NCBI GenBank assembly: GCA_022652945.1 | Contig: JALCRV010000010.1 | Span: forward strand, 1-64,000 | Length of the DNA stretch: 64,000 nucleotides | Source of the DNA: Bacilli bacterium | GTDB lineage: Bacteria > Bacillota_I > Bacilli_A > RFN20 > CAG-288 | Reading direction: 5' to 3' | Shown here: positions 19,475 to 29,879 of the stretch, piece after piece | How the letters are laid out: every line of letters begins with the position of its first letter | Numbering within the stretch: position 1 is the first letter of the stretch | The notes under the pieces: generated by a model | Database searches by the model: none | What the model was told of the DNA's origin: nothing | The model's input: the letters and a program-made list of their open reading frames with translations, nothing else | Translations under genes and position numbers: made by a program

Positions 19475-20626
19475 ATGGCTAATAGATTCATGTTAAATGA
19501 GACGTCTTATCATGGGCACGGAGCGATTGAGGAAATCGTTAATGAGGCCCGCGCCAGAGGCTTTAAAAAGGCACTGGTCTGCTCTGATCCGGATCTGGTA
19601 AAGTTCAAGGTCACCGCGAAAGTCACCGCACTTTTAGATAAAGCCGGCTTACCTTATGAACTATACGACAACATCAAACCTAATCCGACTATTGAGAACG
19701 TTAAAGGCGGAGTTGAAGCCTGCAAGAAGGCCAAGGCTGATTTCATCATCGCTATCGGCGGTGGCTCTTCGATGGATACCGCTAAAGGAATCGCCATCAT
19801 CATCGCTAACCCCGAATTTGCTGATGTCCGTTCTCTGGAGGGTGTCGCTCCTACAAAACATCCTTGCTTACCGATCATCGCCGTCCCGACCACCGCTGGC
19901 ACCGCCGCGGAAGTCACGATCAACTACGTCATTACCGATATTGAAAGAAAAAGAAAGTTCGTCTGTGTCGATCCCCACGATATGCCTATCGTCGCCGTGG
20001 TCGATCCGGATATGATGGCGACCATGCCTAAAGGCTTAACCGCCTCCACCGGCATGGATGCTCTCACCCACGCGATTGAAGGCTATATCACCAAAGCCGC
20101 TTGGGAAATGTCCGATATGTTCCATCTTAAGGCGATTGAAATCATCAGCCACAATCTTCCTGCCGCTGTTAAAGGCGAGATGAAGGGGCGTGAAGAGATG
20201 GCTTTAGGTCAGTATATCGCTGGCATGGGCTTCTCTAATGTTGGCTTAGGCATCGATCACTCGATGGCCCACACCTTGGGGGCTACTTACGATGTCCCTC
20301 ACGGGGTTGCCTGTGCGATGTTGCTGCCGATTGTCATGGAGTTCAACGCTCCAGCCACCGGTGAGAAATACCGCGAAATCGCTCGTGCAATGGGAGTTAA
20401 AAATGTCGATAAGATGACTCAGGAAGAATATCGCAAAGCTGCAATCGAGGCGGTGAGAAAGCTCTCGATCGAAGTCGGTATCCCGACTTCCTGCCCAGCC
20501 ATTAAAGAAGCCGATTTGGATTTCTTAGCTAAGTCCGCGGTCGCTGATGCCTGCGCTCCGGGCAATCCTCGTCCCGCTTCCATCGATGACTGCAAGATGA
20601 TGTTCCGTCGCTTAATGGTAAAGTAA
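19475..20626 (+). CDS. fucO: Iron-containing alcohol dehydrogenase, lactaldehyde reductase (FucO)-like
   Basis: MANRFMLNETSYHGHGAIEE; AIGGGSSMDTAKGI; ADVRSLEGVAPTKHP; VPTTAGTAAEVTINYVITD; close to remembered E. coli FucO over its length. Confidence 0.88.
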   Translation: MANRFMLNETSYHGHGAIEEIVNEARARGFKKALVCSDPDLVKFKVTAKVTALLDKAGLPYELYDNIKPNPTIENVKGGVEACKKAKADFIIAIGGGSSMDTAKGIAIIIANPEFADVRSLEGVAPTKHPCLPIIAVPTTAGTAAEVTINYVITDIERKRKFVCVDPHDMPIVAVVDPDMMATMPKGLTASTGMDALTHAIEGYITKAAWEMSDMFHLKAIEIISHNLPAAVKGEMKGREEMALGQYIAGMGFSNVGLGIDHSMAHTLGATYDVPHGVACAMLLPIVMEFNAPATGEKYREIARAMGVKNVDKMTQEEYRKAAIEAVRKLSIEVGIPTSCPAIKEADLDFLAKSAVADACAPGNPRPASIDDCKMMFRRLMVK

Positions 20627-20639
20627 GCCAACTAAAAGA

Positions 20640-20670
20640 GGATGTAGCCCTTAAAGCCACATCCTTTTTT
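20640..20670 (+). terminator. Terminator after fucO-like gene
   Basis: GGATGT...ACATCC followed by TTTTTT. Confidence 0.75.
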
Positions 20671-20684
20671 AATGCTGATCAATT

Positions 20685-22583
20685 TTAACTTTCGTAGATC
20701 GCTAGCATATCCATCAACTTAGCGTATTCGTCTTCATCGTTTTTGATCTGAGCGGTCAGAGAATCCATTTTCAAAGGGTCGTTATAGTAACTGGGTTCAT
20801 CGAAATGTTTCCTTAATTCAGTAATTTCATTTTCAAGCCGACTCATCTTCTCCTCGATCTTATCCTGGGAGAGACGAGGCCGCGGTTTGTTTTCATGCTC
20901 ATTAGTATAAGAAGGCTGAGAAGGTTCAGCTTTCTTATTCTCTTTTTGCAGGATAGAGGCCTCCTTATCAGCTTCGAGTTTATCGAGAACCTGGACTTTA
21001 AAATCAGAATAGCGGCCTTCGTACAGATAAGACTTGCCATCGATAAAATATATCAGCCGATCAGCGACGGAATCCGCAAAATAACGATCGTGAGTCACGA
21101 TTACCAACGTGCCTTGATAGGCATTCAAAGCGGAAATAAATTCTTCTTTAGTCATCATGTCAAGATGGTTAGTCGGTTCATCGAGAACCAATAAGTCATA
21201 ATTGTGCAGCACCATCTCCGCCAACACGACCCTCATTCTCTCTCCGCCGGAGAGATCATCGATGACTTTCTTATCATCTTCAAAAGAAAAGGCGTATTTG
21301 CCTAAATGATCGTAAATCTGCTGGTCTTCCATCTGGGGGAAGCGGTTCTTGATATAGGCGAAAATCGTCTCAGGGGAAGATAAGGACATATTGTCTTGCT
21401 TTAAATAACCGATCGAAAGCGAAGCGTAAAAAGAAAGCTCGCCGGAGAGCGGCTTAAGCTGATGAAGCAGGCATTTTAAGAAAGTCGTCTTACCAGCCCC
21501 GTTAGGTCCCATAACGGCCAGCTTATCCCCGCCGAAGAGAACAAAATTAATATCGGTGACAAGAGTCTTATCCGGATACCCAATCGAGACTTTTTCCGCC
21601 TCGATCAAATGCTTGCCTTTTCTAGAATATCCCGCTAAATCAATGCTTAATTTTGAATGTGTCTGAGTGGGCTTATCGATCATCTGATCTTGAAGGCGAG
21701 CTAACTTTTTCTCCCGATCATGAGCCCTGGAAGCAAAGCGGGGTTTAGGCATATAGTAAGTGATAAACCATTCGATCTTTTTCGCTTCATCCTGCTGTCT
21801 TTTATAAAGAGCCAGCTGTTGCTCATAACGCAGCTGTTTTTCTTTAGCATAGTGATCGTAATCACCGACGTATTCTTCCATATGCTTCTGATCTAATTCC
21901 AAAATCCTCGTGGCCAAAGCGTTAATGAAATAACGGTCGTGGGAGACAAAAAGCAAAGAGCCTTGATAGCTCTTCAGATAATCTTCCAGCCATTCGATGG
22001 TATCGATGTCCAGATGGTTAGTCGGTTCATCCATAATCAAAAGGTCAGGGTTAACAAGAAGGAGTTTAACGAAAGCGGCTTTCATCCTTTCCCCACCGGA
22101 AAAAGTGGAGATTTGCCGAGTATAATCTTCCTTTTTGAATCCGAACTTAAAGAGCATCATATCGATCTTATAAGCGTAATCGTACCCACCTTCAGCGGCG
22201 AATTTCGCTTCCGCTTGGGAATATGAAGCGACAAAATCTTTGTTATCCGGATGTTTGGACATCTGGTCGCAAAGGAAGGCGATACGTTTCTCCGCCTCTT
22301 TTAAAGGCAGAAAGACTTCTTCAACCTCTTCATAAAGAGTATGGGAGGGATCGGAGATAACTTCCTGAGACAAGTAACCGATGCGATATTCCTTGCCGAT
22401 GATGATTTGCCCCGAAGAAATCTCTTCCTGGCCAACGATCATTTTCAGAATCGTGGATTTCCCTGTTCCGTTCGGCCCGATGAGGGCAACCCTCTCCTTT
22501 TGATCCACGCGGAAAGAGACCGGAGCGAATAACGCCTCTCCGTTAAACTCCTTCACGACGTTCTGCAATGCGAGGATAATCAT
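20685..22583 (-). CDS. ABC-F family ATP-binding protein
   Basis: Two Walker A (GPNGTGKST, GPNGAGKTT) and two signature motifs (FSGGERMK, LSGGERMR), no TM segments, C-terminal coiled coil. Confidence 0.95.
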   Translation of the reverse strand: MIILALQNVVKEFNGEALFAPVSFRVDQKERVALIGPNGTGKSTILKMIVGQEEISSGQIIIGKEYRIGYLSQEVISDPSHTLYEEVEEVFLPLKEAEKRIAFLCDQMSKHPDNKDFVASYSQAEAKFAAEGGYDYAYKIDMMLFKFGFKKEDYTRQISTFSGGERMKAAFVKLLLVNPDLLIMDEPTNHLDIDTIEWLEDYLKSYQGSLLFVSHDRYFINALATRILELDQKHMEEYVGDYDHYAKEKQLRYEQQLALYKRQQDEAKKIEWFITYYMPKPRFASRAHDREKKLARLQDQMIDKPTQTHSKLSIDLAGYSRKGKHLIEAEKVSIGYPDKTLVTDINFVLFGGDKLAVMGPNGAGKTTFLKCLLHQLKPLSGELSFYASLSIGYLKQDNMSLSSPETIFAYIKNRFPQMEDQQIYDHLGKYAFSFEDDKKVIDDLSGGERMRVVLAEMVLHNYDLLVLDEPTNHLDMMTKEEFISALNAYQGTLVIVTHDRYFADSVADRLIYFIDGKSYLYEGRYSDFKVQVLDKLEADKEASILQKENKKAEPSQPSYTNEHENKPRPRLSQDKIEEKMSRLENEITELRKHFDEPSYYNDPLKMDSLTAQIKNDEDEYAKLMDMLAIYES

Positions 22584-22683
22584 GAAAATGCGCCTTTCAA
22601 ACGTATAGATTATATGATAAGTCGATAAATTTGAAAAGGCGGACCCAAAACAAGGGGCCCGTCTTAAGACTGAAATTCAGTTC

Positions 22684-23142
22684 CTAAAAGATTGCCAATA
22701 AAAGGGCGACAATCAGAAGAACTCCTGAAGCGATATTGACACCGAGACAAATTTTGCCCTTCAAGGAGACCTTTTTATCTTGAGAACGTACAAACTGCTT
22801 AGTCCCCCAGATCAAGGAGCCGATGGTCATTATTAAGCTGATACCGCCAATAATGACGAATAGAGCGATGGCTAATGACAAGACCAAAGCCATCCCTAAG
22901 CCCTGACCAATTTGCGTTCCAGCTGAAGCGGAAGAAAGGGAGGAAGCTAAAGAAGAGGCGGCGGAAGAGACTATAGAAGAGGAAGAAGAACCAGTCGCCT
23001 TACCTGCGGATTTAATCAAGACTGCAAAATACATCGCGAAGATACAAGCGATTAAATCGATAAGAGTAAGAATGTCGTAAAAGACCAAGGCTACCTTAGT
23101 TGACTTCCCGGTTGATTTTTCATCTGCTGTTTGCTGTTCCAT
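22684..23142 (-). CDS. Hypothetical multi-TM membrane protein with Ser/Ala-rich loop
   Basis: 152 aa with several hydrophobic segments and SSSSSIVSSAASSLASSLSSASAG. Confidence 0.6.
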   Translation of the reverse strand: MEQQTADEKSTGKSTKVALVFYDILTLIDLIACIFAMYFAVLIKSAGKATGSSSSSIVSSAASSLASSLSSASAGTQIGQGLGMALVLSLAIALFVIIGGISLIMTIGSLIWGTKQFVRSQDKKVSLKGKICLGVNIASGVLLIVALLLAIF

Positions 23143-23163
23143 GATCCTTACCTCTTTTCATAT

Positions 23164-23189
23164 AAAAAGCCGGCTTGGAATAGCCGGCT
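23164..23189 (-). terminator. Terminator downstream of pdp
   Basis: Reverse complement AGCCGGCT-ATTCCA-AGCCGGCT-TTTT. Confidence 0.85.
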
Positions 23190-23199
23190 ATGAAAACAA

Positions 23200-24501
23200 C
23201 TATTTGATCGTATCCCAAATAATCGGATGTACTTGAACCGGCTTATCGGAAATCTGGAAGCGAGAATAAATATCCTTGGCAATCTTTTCAAAAGAAGGTC
23301 TTTCCGTATAAAGAGTGGCTAAGGTGTCTCCCTTATTGACTTTATCACCGATCTTCTTATTCAAGACGATACCAGCTGTGTAATCGATCCGATCGTCTTC
23401 CTTTTCTCTGCCGGCTCCTAATTTCATCGCATCTAAGCCGATATCCTTAGCTCCGATAGCGGAGACAAAACCCGACTGGGTAGCTTTGATATCTTGCTTA
23501 TAAAGCGCAACCGGGAACTTAGAGGGATTATCGATAAAGGAAACATCTCCGCCCTGGGCCTTAACCATCTGCTCAAATTTATTGAAGGCCTCACCCGAGC
23601 CGATCTTCTTCTGTAGAAGATTCTTCGCTTCCTCCACGGATTGTGCGGCTTTAGCCTGCAAAAGCATCGTGGATCCGGAAGCAAAGCAGATTTCTCTTAA
23701 GTCAGCCGGCCCGTTGCCCTTTAAGGTATCGATAGCTTCTTTGACTTCGAGGATATTGCCGACCGCCAGACCTAAAGGCTGATCCATATCGGAGATTTCA
23801 GCTCTGGTATCCTTGCCGAAATGCTTGCCGATATCGACCATCAATTGAGCGAGCTTTCTGGCATCATCGATATTAGTCATAAAGGCACCATCGCCGAATT
23901 TCACATCGAGGAGAATCGTATCAGCCCCCGAAGCGAGCTTCTTTGACATAATCGAAGAAGCAATTAAAGCCATCGAGTTAACCGTACCCGTCACATCACG
24001 GAGGGCGTACAGTTTCTTATCAGCCGGATCGAGATTATCAGTCTGGCCGATGATGGCGATGCCGATATCGGAGACCTGTTTAATAAACTGATCAATGGGG
24101 ATTCTCGTCTTAAAGCCAGGGATAGACTCCAGCTTATCTAACGTCCCGCCCGTATGACCGAGCCCACGCCCGGACATCTTAGCTAATTTCACCCCGCAAG
24201 CGGCGACCATCGGTCCGAGGACCAAAGAGACTTTATCGCCGACGCCACCGGTAGAATGCTTATCCACCTTCACGCCTTTGATTTTGGAAAGGTCGACAGT
24301 ATCGCCGGAATTCAGCATGGCTTCAGTAAGGTTAAATGTCTCAGTGGCATCCATCCCTTTAAAGATGATAGCCATCAAAAGAGCAGAAACCTGATAATCA
24401 GGAATATCTCCTTTGACATAGCCATTGATGAAAGATTTGATTTCATCTTTGGTCAGCTGTTCTCCAGCCTTCTTCTTTTCAATAATATCGACCATTCTCA
24501 T
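23200..24501 (-). CDS. pdp: Pyrimidine-nucleoside phosphorylase
   Basis: VDIIEKKKAGEQLTKDEIKSFINGYVKGDIPDYQVSALLMAIIFKGM; KVDKHSTGGVGDKVSLVLGPMVAACG. Confidence 0.96.
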   Translation of the reverse strand: MRMVDIIEKKKAGEQLTKDEIKSFINGYVKGDIPDYQVSALLMAIIFKGMDATETFNLTEAMLNSGDTVDLSKIKGVKVDKHSTGGVGDKVSLVLGPMVAACGVKLAKMSGRGLGHTGGTLDKLESIPGFKTRIPIDQFIKQVSDIGIAIIGQTDNLDPADKKLYALRDVTGTVNSMALIASSIMSKKLASGADTILLDVKFGDGAFMTNIDDARKLAQLMVDIGKHFGKDTRAEISDMDQPLGLAVGNILEVKEAIDTLKGNGPADLREICFASGSTMLLQAKAAQSVEEAKNLLQKKIGSGEAFNKFEQMVKAQGGDVSFIDNPSKFPVALYKQDIKATQSGFVSAIGAKDIGLDAMKLGAGREKEDDRIDYTAGIVLNKKIGDKVNKGDTLATLYTERPSFEKIAKDIYSRFQISDKPVQVHPIIWDTIK

Positions 24502-24560
24502 AATTGATTTGTTCCTTCCTATCTATACAAACAAATAATTAAAGCGAGAGAAAAAGAATA

Positions 24561-25046
24561 TTACTCCATCGAGACGACTAACCAACGATCGTTATCGGTC
24601 CCAGAATTATTATCGTAGACTCTTACAAAGATGGTATGAGTACCAGTCTTACCAACGTAGGAAAGCTCGGAATCACCATCGATGAAGTTATAAATCAGAT
24701 CGCTGCCTTGAACCGGGCAGACCAGAGCATCTTTATAGGAAAGATCAGCGCAGGCTTCCGCTCCGGAGAAAGTCATGCCAGGTCCGGAAATCTGATTGTA
24801 GACATTAGGATCGGGCAACTCCCGATTATCAGCGTGCGTAAAGGAAATAACCTTGCCTTTAGTAAGAAGGCCGCGCCAGACGAATTCATCACAATCATAA
24901 ACCGCGGAATGGATTCTCTTAAACTGATGTTCCTGATTGATAACAGAAGCACCGATGCGGATGAATAAATCAACGTAATCGCCTTCGATAAACAACTTCT
25001 TGCCTACTTTTTTCAAGCCTCGTTGAATAATAACGGTTTCCGCCAT
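24561..25046 (-). CDS. Hypothetical protein
   Basis: 161-aa ORF; no family recognised. Confidence 0.55.
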   Translation of the reverse strand: MAETVIIQRGLKKVGKKLFIEGDYVDLFIRIGASVINQEHQFKRIHSAVYDCDEFVWRGLLTKGKVISFTHADNRELPDPNVYNQISGPGMTFSGAEACADLSYKDALVCPVQGSDLIYNFIDGDSELSYVGKTGTHTIFVRVYDNNSGTDNDRWLVVSME

Positions 25047-25159
25047 GATTCCAATCCCCTTTCCCCTTACTGTTATTATAGCATAGCGAAAAGATTTTTT
25101 AACATACGTTATTTATAGTTAAATACGCTTAATACATAAGCCCACCTAATGAAAAAAAG

Positions 25160-26464
25160 ATGATGTTAAGCTATGATAATCCTATGCAAGAAAAAAGCAT
25201 GTACTCTTACTTAACTTCCTACCTTAAAAAGGAAGAAATCACCTCCTTAGAGGAAGAAATGTCCCTAGCGATTCCCCACAAGGGTTTTGTCATCGATTCT
25301 AGAAAGATCGATCAGAAGAAGATCCAAGCCTCTTTTCCAAGCGCTCAGCCCGACGAGGAGGACTCAATCCGTTTTACTTATGACCCGACTAAAGAAGAGC
25401 CTGGCAAAAACATCCTTCATGAAGCCGGTGCTTATTACATCATGGATCCTTCCGGAGCGGAAGCCACTTTCGTTCTAGGAAGCCATCAAAGACTAACCGT
25501 CCTAGATTTATGTGCCGCCCCAGGAGGTAAGACGATTTCTTTTGCTTTACGAAACCCGGATTCTTTAATTGTCGCAAACGATATCTCCCGCCCGAGAGCG
25601 GAAGAATTAGCGAAAAACTGTGAACGCTTAGGTTTAAATAACGTCATCGTCACTTCTCTCGATCCCAAGGCATTCAGTCCACGATTTGATGGATATTTTG
25701 ATTTAATCATCCTCGATGCCCCCTGCTCAGGAACGGGGATGTTTCGCAAGGAAGCCAAGATGGCGGAAGACTGGACTTATGAAAAAGCTCTGCGCCTGAC
25801 TCCGATTCAGGACTCCCTTTTAGAACTCGCCAGCCATTTATTGGCTAAAGGCGGAAGACTAATCTATATCACCTGCTCGTTCCTTAAAGAGGAAGATGAA
25901 GATCGCTTAACTCCCTTCTTAGAAAACCATAAGGACTTTTCTCCTGTAAATTTGCCTTTCAGAACTGGTTATCGTTTAGGCACCATTCCAGGCGCCATTC
26001 ATCTTCTGCCTTCTTTATTTAATGGAGAAGGACATTTTTTCACTTTGTTAAAAAAAGACGGGGAAAAAGAATTTGAATGCAAAGATGGAAAAGCCACCTT
26101 TAATCAAGAACTCTCCCTTTATACTTTCACTTGGGAGAAGGAGCTTTGGGGCCTGAATCATTTTTACCCAGAGCTTTTTAATTTACCCGCTTTAAGGATG
26201 GGACTGAAATTAACTAATCACGCCCCGTATGCCAAATGCGAACAAGACCACGCCATTTCCCATTACCCTTTTAAATATGAAGGGATAGAATTAACCGAAA
26301 AAGAGGCTAAGGATTACTTAGTTGGTATCGAATTAAAAGATTCCTCATCTCGAAAGGATGGCCCTTATATCGTCACCTTCTGCGGTCTAGGTCTAGGATG
26401 GGTTTTAAAAAAGGGAACGAGATTACATAATCTCTATCCGAAAGGATTAAGAAGGTCTCTATAA
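25160..26464 (+). CDS. RsmB/NOP family rRNA m5C methyltransferase (RsmF-like)
   Basis: VLDLCAAPGGKTISFA; LDAPCSGTGMFRK; YITCSFLKEEDEDRL; C-terminal PUA-like extension. The exact start could be an internal ATG. Confidence 0.9.
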   Translation: MMLSYDNPMQEKSMYSYLTSYLKKEEITSLEEEMSLAIPHKGFVIDSRKIDQKKIQASFPSAQPDEEDSIRFTYDPTKEEPGKNILHEAGAYYIMDPSGAEATFVLGSHQRLTVLDLCAAPGGKTISFALRNPDSLIVANDISRPRAEELAKNCERLGLNNVIVTSLDPKAFSPRFDGYFDLIILDAPCSGTGMFRKEAKMAEDWTYEKALRLTPIQDSLLELASHLLAKGGRLIYITCSFLKEEDEDRLTPFLENHKDFSPVNLPFRTGYRLGTIPGAIHLLPSLFNGEGHFFTLLKKDGEKEFECKDGKATFNQELSLYTFTWEKELWGLNHFYPELFNLPALRMGLKLTNHAPYAKCEQDHAISHYPFKYEGIELTEKEAKDYLVGIELKDSSSRKDGPYIVTFCGLGLGWVLKKGTRLHNLYPKGLRRSL

Positions 26465-26515
26465 AGAGATAAAGGAAAATGCTATAATCCCTTTGTCCAA
26501 AAAAGGAAAAAATAT

Positions 26516-27745
26516 ATGGCTAGACACATTGCAAAAAGAGCAGAAGGTGCGGTTTCATCCTCCGATATCTTAAAGATTTCTGCCGAGGCAAGAGCTGATA
26601 AAGCAGCCGGACATCAAGTCATCGATGGTTCAATCGGGGCTTTTCTTAATGACGATAAAACTTTGGGTGGGATTAGTGAGATCCGTTCTTCTTTAAAGGA
26701 ACATATCACCGATGATCTTTCCTACCCTCCGATTCTTGGTTTCCAGGAATATAAAGAAGCAATCCTTAAATGGCTTCTTAAAGACGAATATGAAAAGGCC
26801 AGCAATGATTTTTCCATTCCTTTCGGCGCTACTTTAGGTGGCACTGGTGCTTGTTCTATTTCCTTTAATATTTTCTTAGACCGTGGTGAAAAAGTCCTGC
26901 TTCCCGATATCATGTGGGGCAATTATAAGCTGATTGCTTCATTAGCGGGAGACGGCTATGCCACCTACCCCCTTTATGATGAAAAGGGTGGATTCGGGAT
27001 TCAAGGAATCAAAAAAGCCATCGATAAGCTAGCTAAAGAACAAACCCATGTCCTCTTAGTCATTAACGATCCATGCCAGAACCCAACCGGATACTGCTTA
27101 AAGGAACATGAATACGATGAATTGTTCTCTGTGCTTCAAGAAGAAGGAAAAAAGACAATCCTTACGGTTCTTTTCGATATCGCCTACCTTGATTTTGAGC
27201 CTTGCCATGCTCCCCTACATCCGCTTTTTACTCACGCTTTACAAAAAGGCAATTCTTTCTTACCCTGCTTTGCTTTCTCCTGCTCGAAGACTTTCGGAAT
27301 CTACGGTTTAAGAGCCGGAGCCTTATTTGCCATCTGTGAGAAGGAAGAAGAAGCAAAAGAATTGCTTTCTTCCATCTCCTCTCAGGCTCGCGGCATTTAT
27401 TCTTGTCCGGATGGACCGGCGCTCCATGCGGTGGCTCAAGCGGTCAACGATCCAAAGCAAGCTATAAAACTTCGCCAGGAAATCAGTTTGAACGCTGAAG
27501 TACTTTCTAAACGTGGGAGTTTATTGAAAGCCGCTTTAAAGGAAAACAACATTGCTTATCTGCCTTTCGATGAAGGTTTCTTTTTAACCGTCAAAGTCGA
27601 AAAGGCCTTTAAGGTCGCTGAGACTTTAAAAGCCGAGCATATCTTCATCGTCCCTTTAGATGATAATCATATGCGGATTGCCTTAGCTGGCCTGAACGAT
27701 GAAGAAATAAATATCCTCACCAGAAAAATCAAGGAGGCTTGCTAG
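26516..27745 (+). CDS. Class I/II aminotransferase
   Basis: LPDIMWGNYKLI; VINDPCQNPTGYCL; FDIAYLDF; SCSKTFGIYGLRAGAL (PLP lysine). Confidence 0.9.
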   Translation: MARHIAKRAEGAVSSSDILKISAEARADKAAGHQVIDGSIGAFLNDDKTLGGISEIRSSLKEHITDDLSYPPILGFQEYKEAILKWLLKDEYEKASNDFSIPFGATLGGTGACSISFNIFLDRGEKVLLPDIMWGNYKLIASLAGDGYATYPLYDEKGGFGIQGIKKAIDKLAKEQTHVLLVINDPCQNPTGYCLKEHEYDELFSVLQEEGKKTILTVLFDIAYLDFEPCHAPLHPLFTHALQKGNSFLPCFAFSCSKTFGIYGLRAGALFAICEKEEEAKELLSSISSQARGIYSCPDGPALHAVAQAVNDPKQAIKLRQEISLNAEVLSKRGSLLKAALKENNIAYLPFDEGFFLTVKVEKAFKVAETLKAEHIFIVPLDDNHMRIALAGLNDEEINILTRKIKEAC

Positions 27746-27748
27746 TTT

Positions 27749-29422
27749 ATGGGAAATGTAATACTTGATTTTTCAGCTAATAGGACAATCACTTCAGAAG
27801 AACTCTTGTCCTCCCCGATTTTCCTTTCCTTAGCTGATGAATATATCGCCAATCTGAAGAAAACCGATCCCGCGATTGGTGAAGCAATCGTCCGCACTTT
27901 CGGTGAGAAAGAAACCGCAGAAGGTTTTATCAGTTTTTTAAAGCGTCTTTATTATGAGCCGTTTAATTCCATCAAAGAAGAATACATGCCCTTCACCGAT
28001 CGCCAGGATATGTTGCTGGATGCAATCGATGGGGTTTACGATTGCTGGCGTGAAAAAGAAAGATACGCGGAGATCGATAGGAAAAAAGGACCTATTTCTG
28101 CCGCGGATTTCATCTCTCAAACCGATTCTTTCTCCGAGACTATTATCGGCACTTACCGCAAGATTTACGAAAACGTCCTCGGTCATGAACAAACCGTTTA
28201 CCGCCAGTTGCCTTCCGGTGTGAACGCCGGGCTTCTCCTCGATGAGAATGTCCCGATGAGTTTACCTAAAGACTTGTCGTTTTTAAAGAAGACCCCCTGC
28301 CTTGATGCGGTCTTAATTCGTCCGCCTTTTATCTGCAAGACTTCGGAAAATACCCGCACGGGCACTTTCTTTGAAAAGAATGATCCTTTGACAGAAGAAA
28401 AATATTTTGCCCCGGATTATCGCGGGGTAGCAATTCTGATTAAAGGACGCATCGGGTATATATTCATCCATAAGGATTACATTTCTTTCTTGGTCGCCTT
28501 AGGCAATCTTTTTAAGATTGTTTCCTTCAAAGATGTGAAAGGCGAAAAGCCTGACTTTATCATCGTTTTCGGAGCGGATGTTGCTTCCCCGCTTACTTAT
28601 TACTATCAGACGAACAATATATATGTCGGCCTCTGCCCCCTTAAAGGACATATCGCTTACTTCGGTTATCTTAAGAAAATCATCCTTACTTTGCATAACC
28701 TGAAGATGATCGATGAAAAGAAGTTGCCGATTCATGGAGCGGCGATTGAAGTCTCCTTAAAAAATGGCAAGACTTACAATATCGTAATCCTCGGCGACTC
28801 AGGAGCCGGAAAGTCTGAGACTATCGAGACCGTCAAACGGATTGGGACTGATTTAGTCAGTTCCATCAAGACCATCTACGACGATATGGGCACCTTCTCA
28901 TTAAGAGATGGAAAAGTCATGACTAACGGCACCGAGACCGGTGCGTTTGTTAGATTGGATGACTTAGATAAGGGCTTTTCATTACGCTCGGTGGACCGCG
29001 CCATTTACTTGAATATCGAACAGGTCAACTCCCGCGTTGTCGTCCCCATTGAGACTTATGAGACCTCGAAGGATCTGCATAAAGTAGATGTGTTCCTTTT
29101 AGCTGATAACTTCACCCCTGATGACAGCGGCTTAAAACGTTATACGGATAAAGAAGAAGCCGAGAGTGATTTTATTAAAGGAGCGAGGATGGCTAAAGGC
29201 ACCACCTCCGAAAAAGGCTTGGTCACCTCTTTCTTCGCCAATCCTTTCGGACCGGTTCAACGTGAAGAGGACTGCCGTCCTTTGATCGATATGTTCTTTA
29301 ACAAATTATTTAAGGAAGGCGCCTATGTCGGACGCCTCTATACTAAATTAGCTCTCGATCCGATCGAAGGACCGGTCGAAGGAGCTAAGGCTATCCTTCA
29401 GATGCTGGAAAAACTGTCTTAA
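27749..29422 (+). CDS. PEP carboxykinase/HPr-kinase-fold P-loop protein
   Basis: IHGAAIEVSLKNGKTYNIVILGDSGAGKSETIETVKRI; start is 4 nt after the aminotransferase stop. Confidence 0.6.
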   Translation: MGNVILDFSANRTITSEELLSSPIFLSLADEYIANLKKTDPAIGEAIVRTFGEKETAEGFISFLKRLYYEPFNSIKEEYMPFTDRQDMLLDAIDGVYDCWREKERYAEIDRKKGPISAADFISQTDSFSETIIGTYRKIYENVLGHEQTVYRQLPSGVNAGLLLDENVPMSLPKDLSFLKKTPCLDAVLIRPPFICKTSENTRTGTFFEKNDPLTEEKYFAPDYRGVAILIKGRIGYIFIHKDYISFLVALGNLFKIVSFKDVKGEKPDFIIVFGADVASPLTYYYQTNNIYVGLCPLKGHIAYFGYLKKIILTLHNLKMIDEKKLPIHGAAIEVSLKNGKTYNIVILGDSGAGKSETIETVKRIGTDLVSSIKTIYDDMGTFSLRDGKVMTNGTETGAFVRLDDLDKGFSLRSVDRAIYLNIEQVNSRVVVPIETYETSKDLHKVDVFLLADNFTPDDSGLKRYTDKEEAESDFIKGARMAKGTTSEKGLVTSFFANPFGPVQREEDCRPLIDMFFNKLFKEGAYVGRLYTKLALDPIEGPVEGAKAILQMLEKLS

Positions 29423-29446
29423 TTTTTAAAAATCAGATATATAAAA

Positions 29447-29878
29447 TCACTGGTTTTCCTTCTTCTTATAAAGAGAAAGAAGATATATTTCCAGTGGGAA
29501 GATAATTAAAGGCAGACTAGCTAAACCACCTCCGATAAAAGCTGATATCTCTGCTATTTGCCCACTGAATTTATTAGTTAAGACTAAGAGGACGATAATT
29601 TCAGAACTCACCAAAAGCAGCAGCCAGATCAGAAAGATAACACCGAGAAGTTTCTTTTTTTGGAGGAAGACTTTCACTCCTAAGGAATAGGCTAAAGCGG
29701 AAGCATAAAAAGAAAGAAGCAAGAAGAAAAACAGAAGTAGATTCCTTTCCTCTGTTTCAAAAATAAGATATGAAAGACCCGTACTGAAATATAAGATCAA
29801 CCAAGGTAAAATAGTCAAAGCCAAACCGACAAAAATCCAGAGGGCAACAAAGCCCTTTTTAATTCCTAGTTTGGTCAT
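29447..29878 (-). CDS. Hypothetical multi-TM membrane protein
   Basis: 143 aa, 4 hydrophobic segments; adjacent to the FtsX-type permease. Confidence 0.6.
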   Translation of the reverse strand: MTKLGIKKGFVALWIFVGLALTILPWLILYFSTGLSYLIFETEERNLLLFFFLLLSFYASALAYSLGVKVFLQKKKLLGVIFLIWLLLLVSSEIIVLLVLTNKFSGQIAEISAFIGGGLASLPLIIFPLEIYLLSLYKKKENQ

Positions 29879-29879
29879 T

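Noticed and set aside
22640-22670. Minus-strand terminator (GGCGGACCC...GGGCCCGTC) upstream of ABC-F
   Set aside because: Stem contains a mismatch and G-U pair and the T-tract is short; plausible but not strong enough to list.
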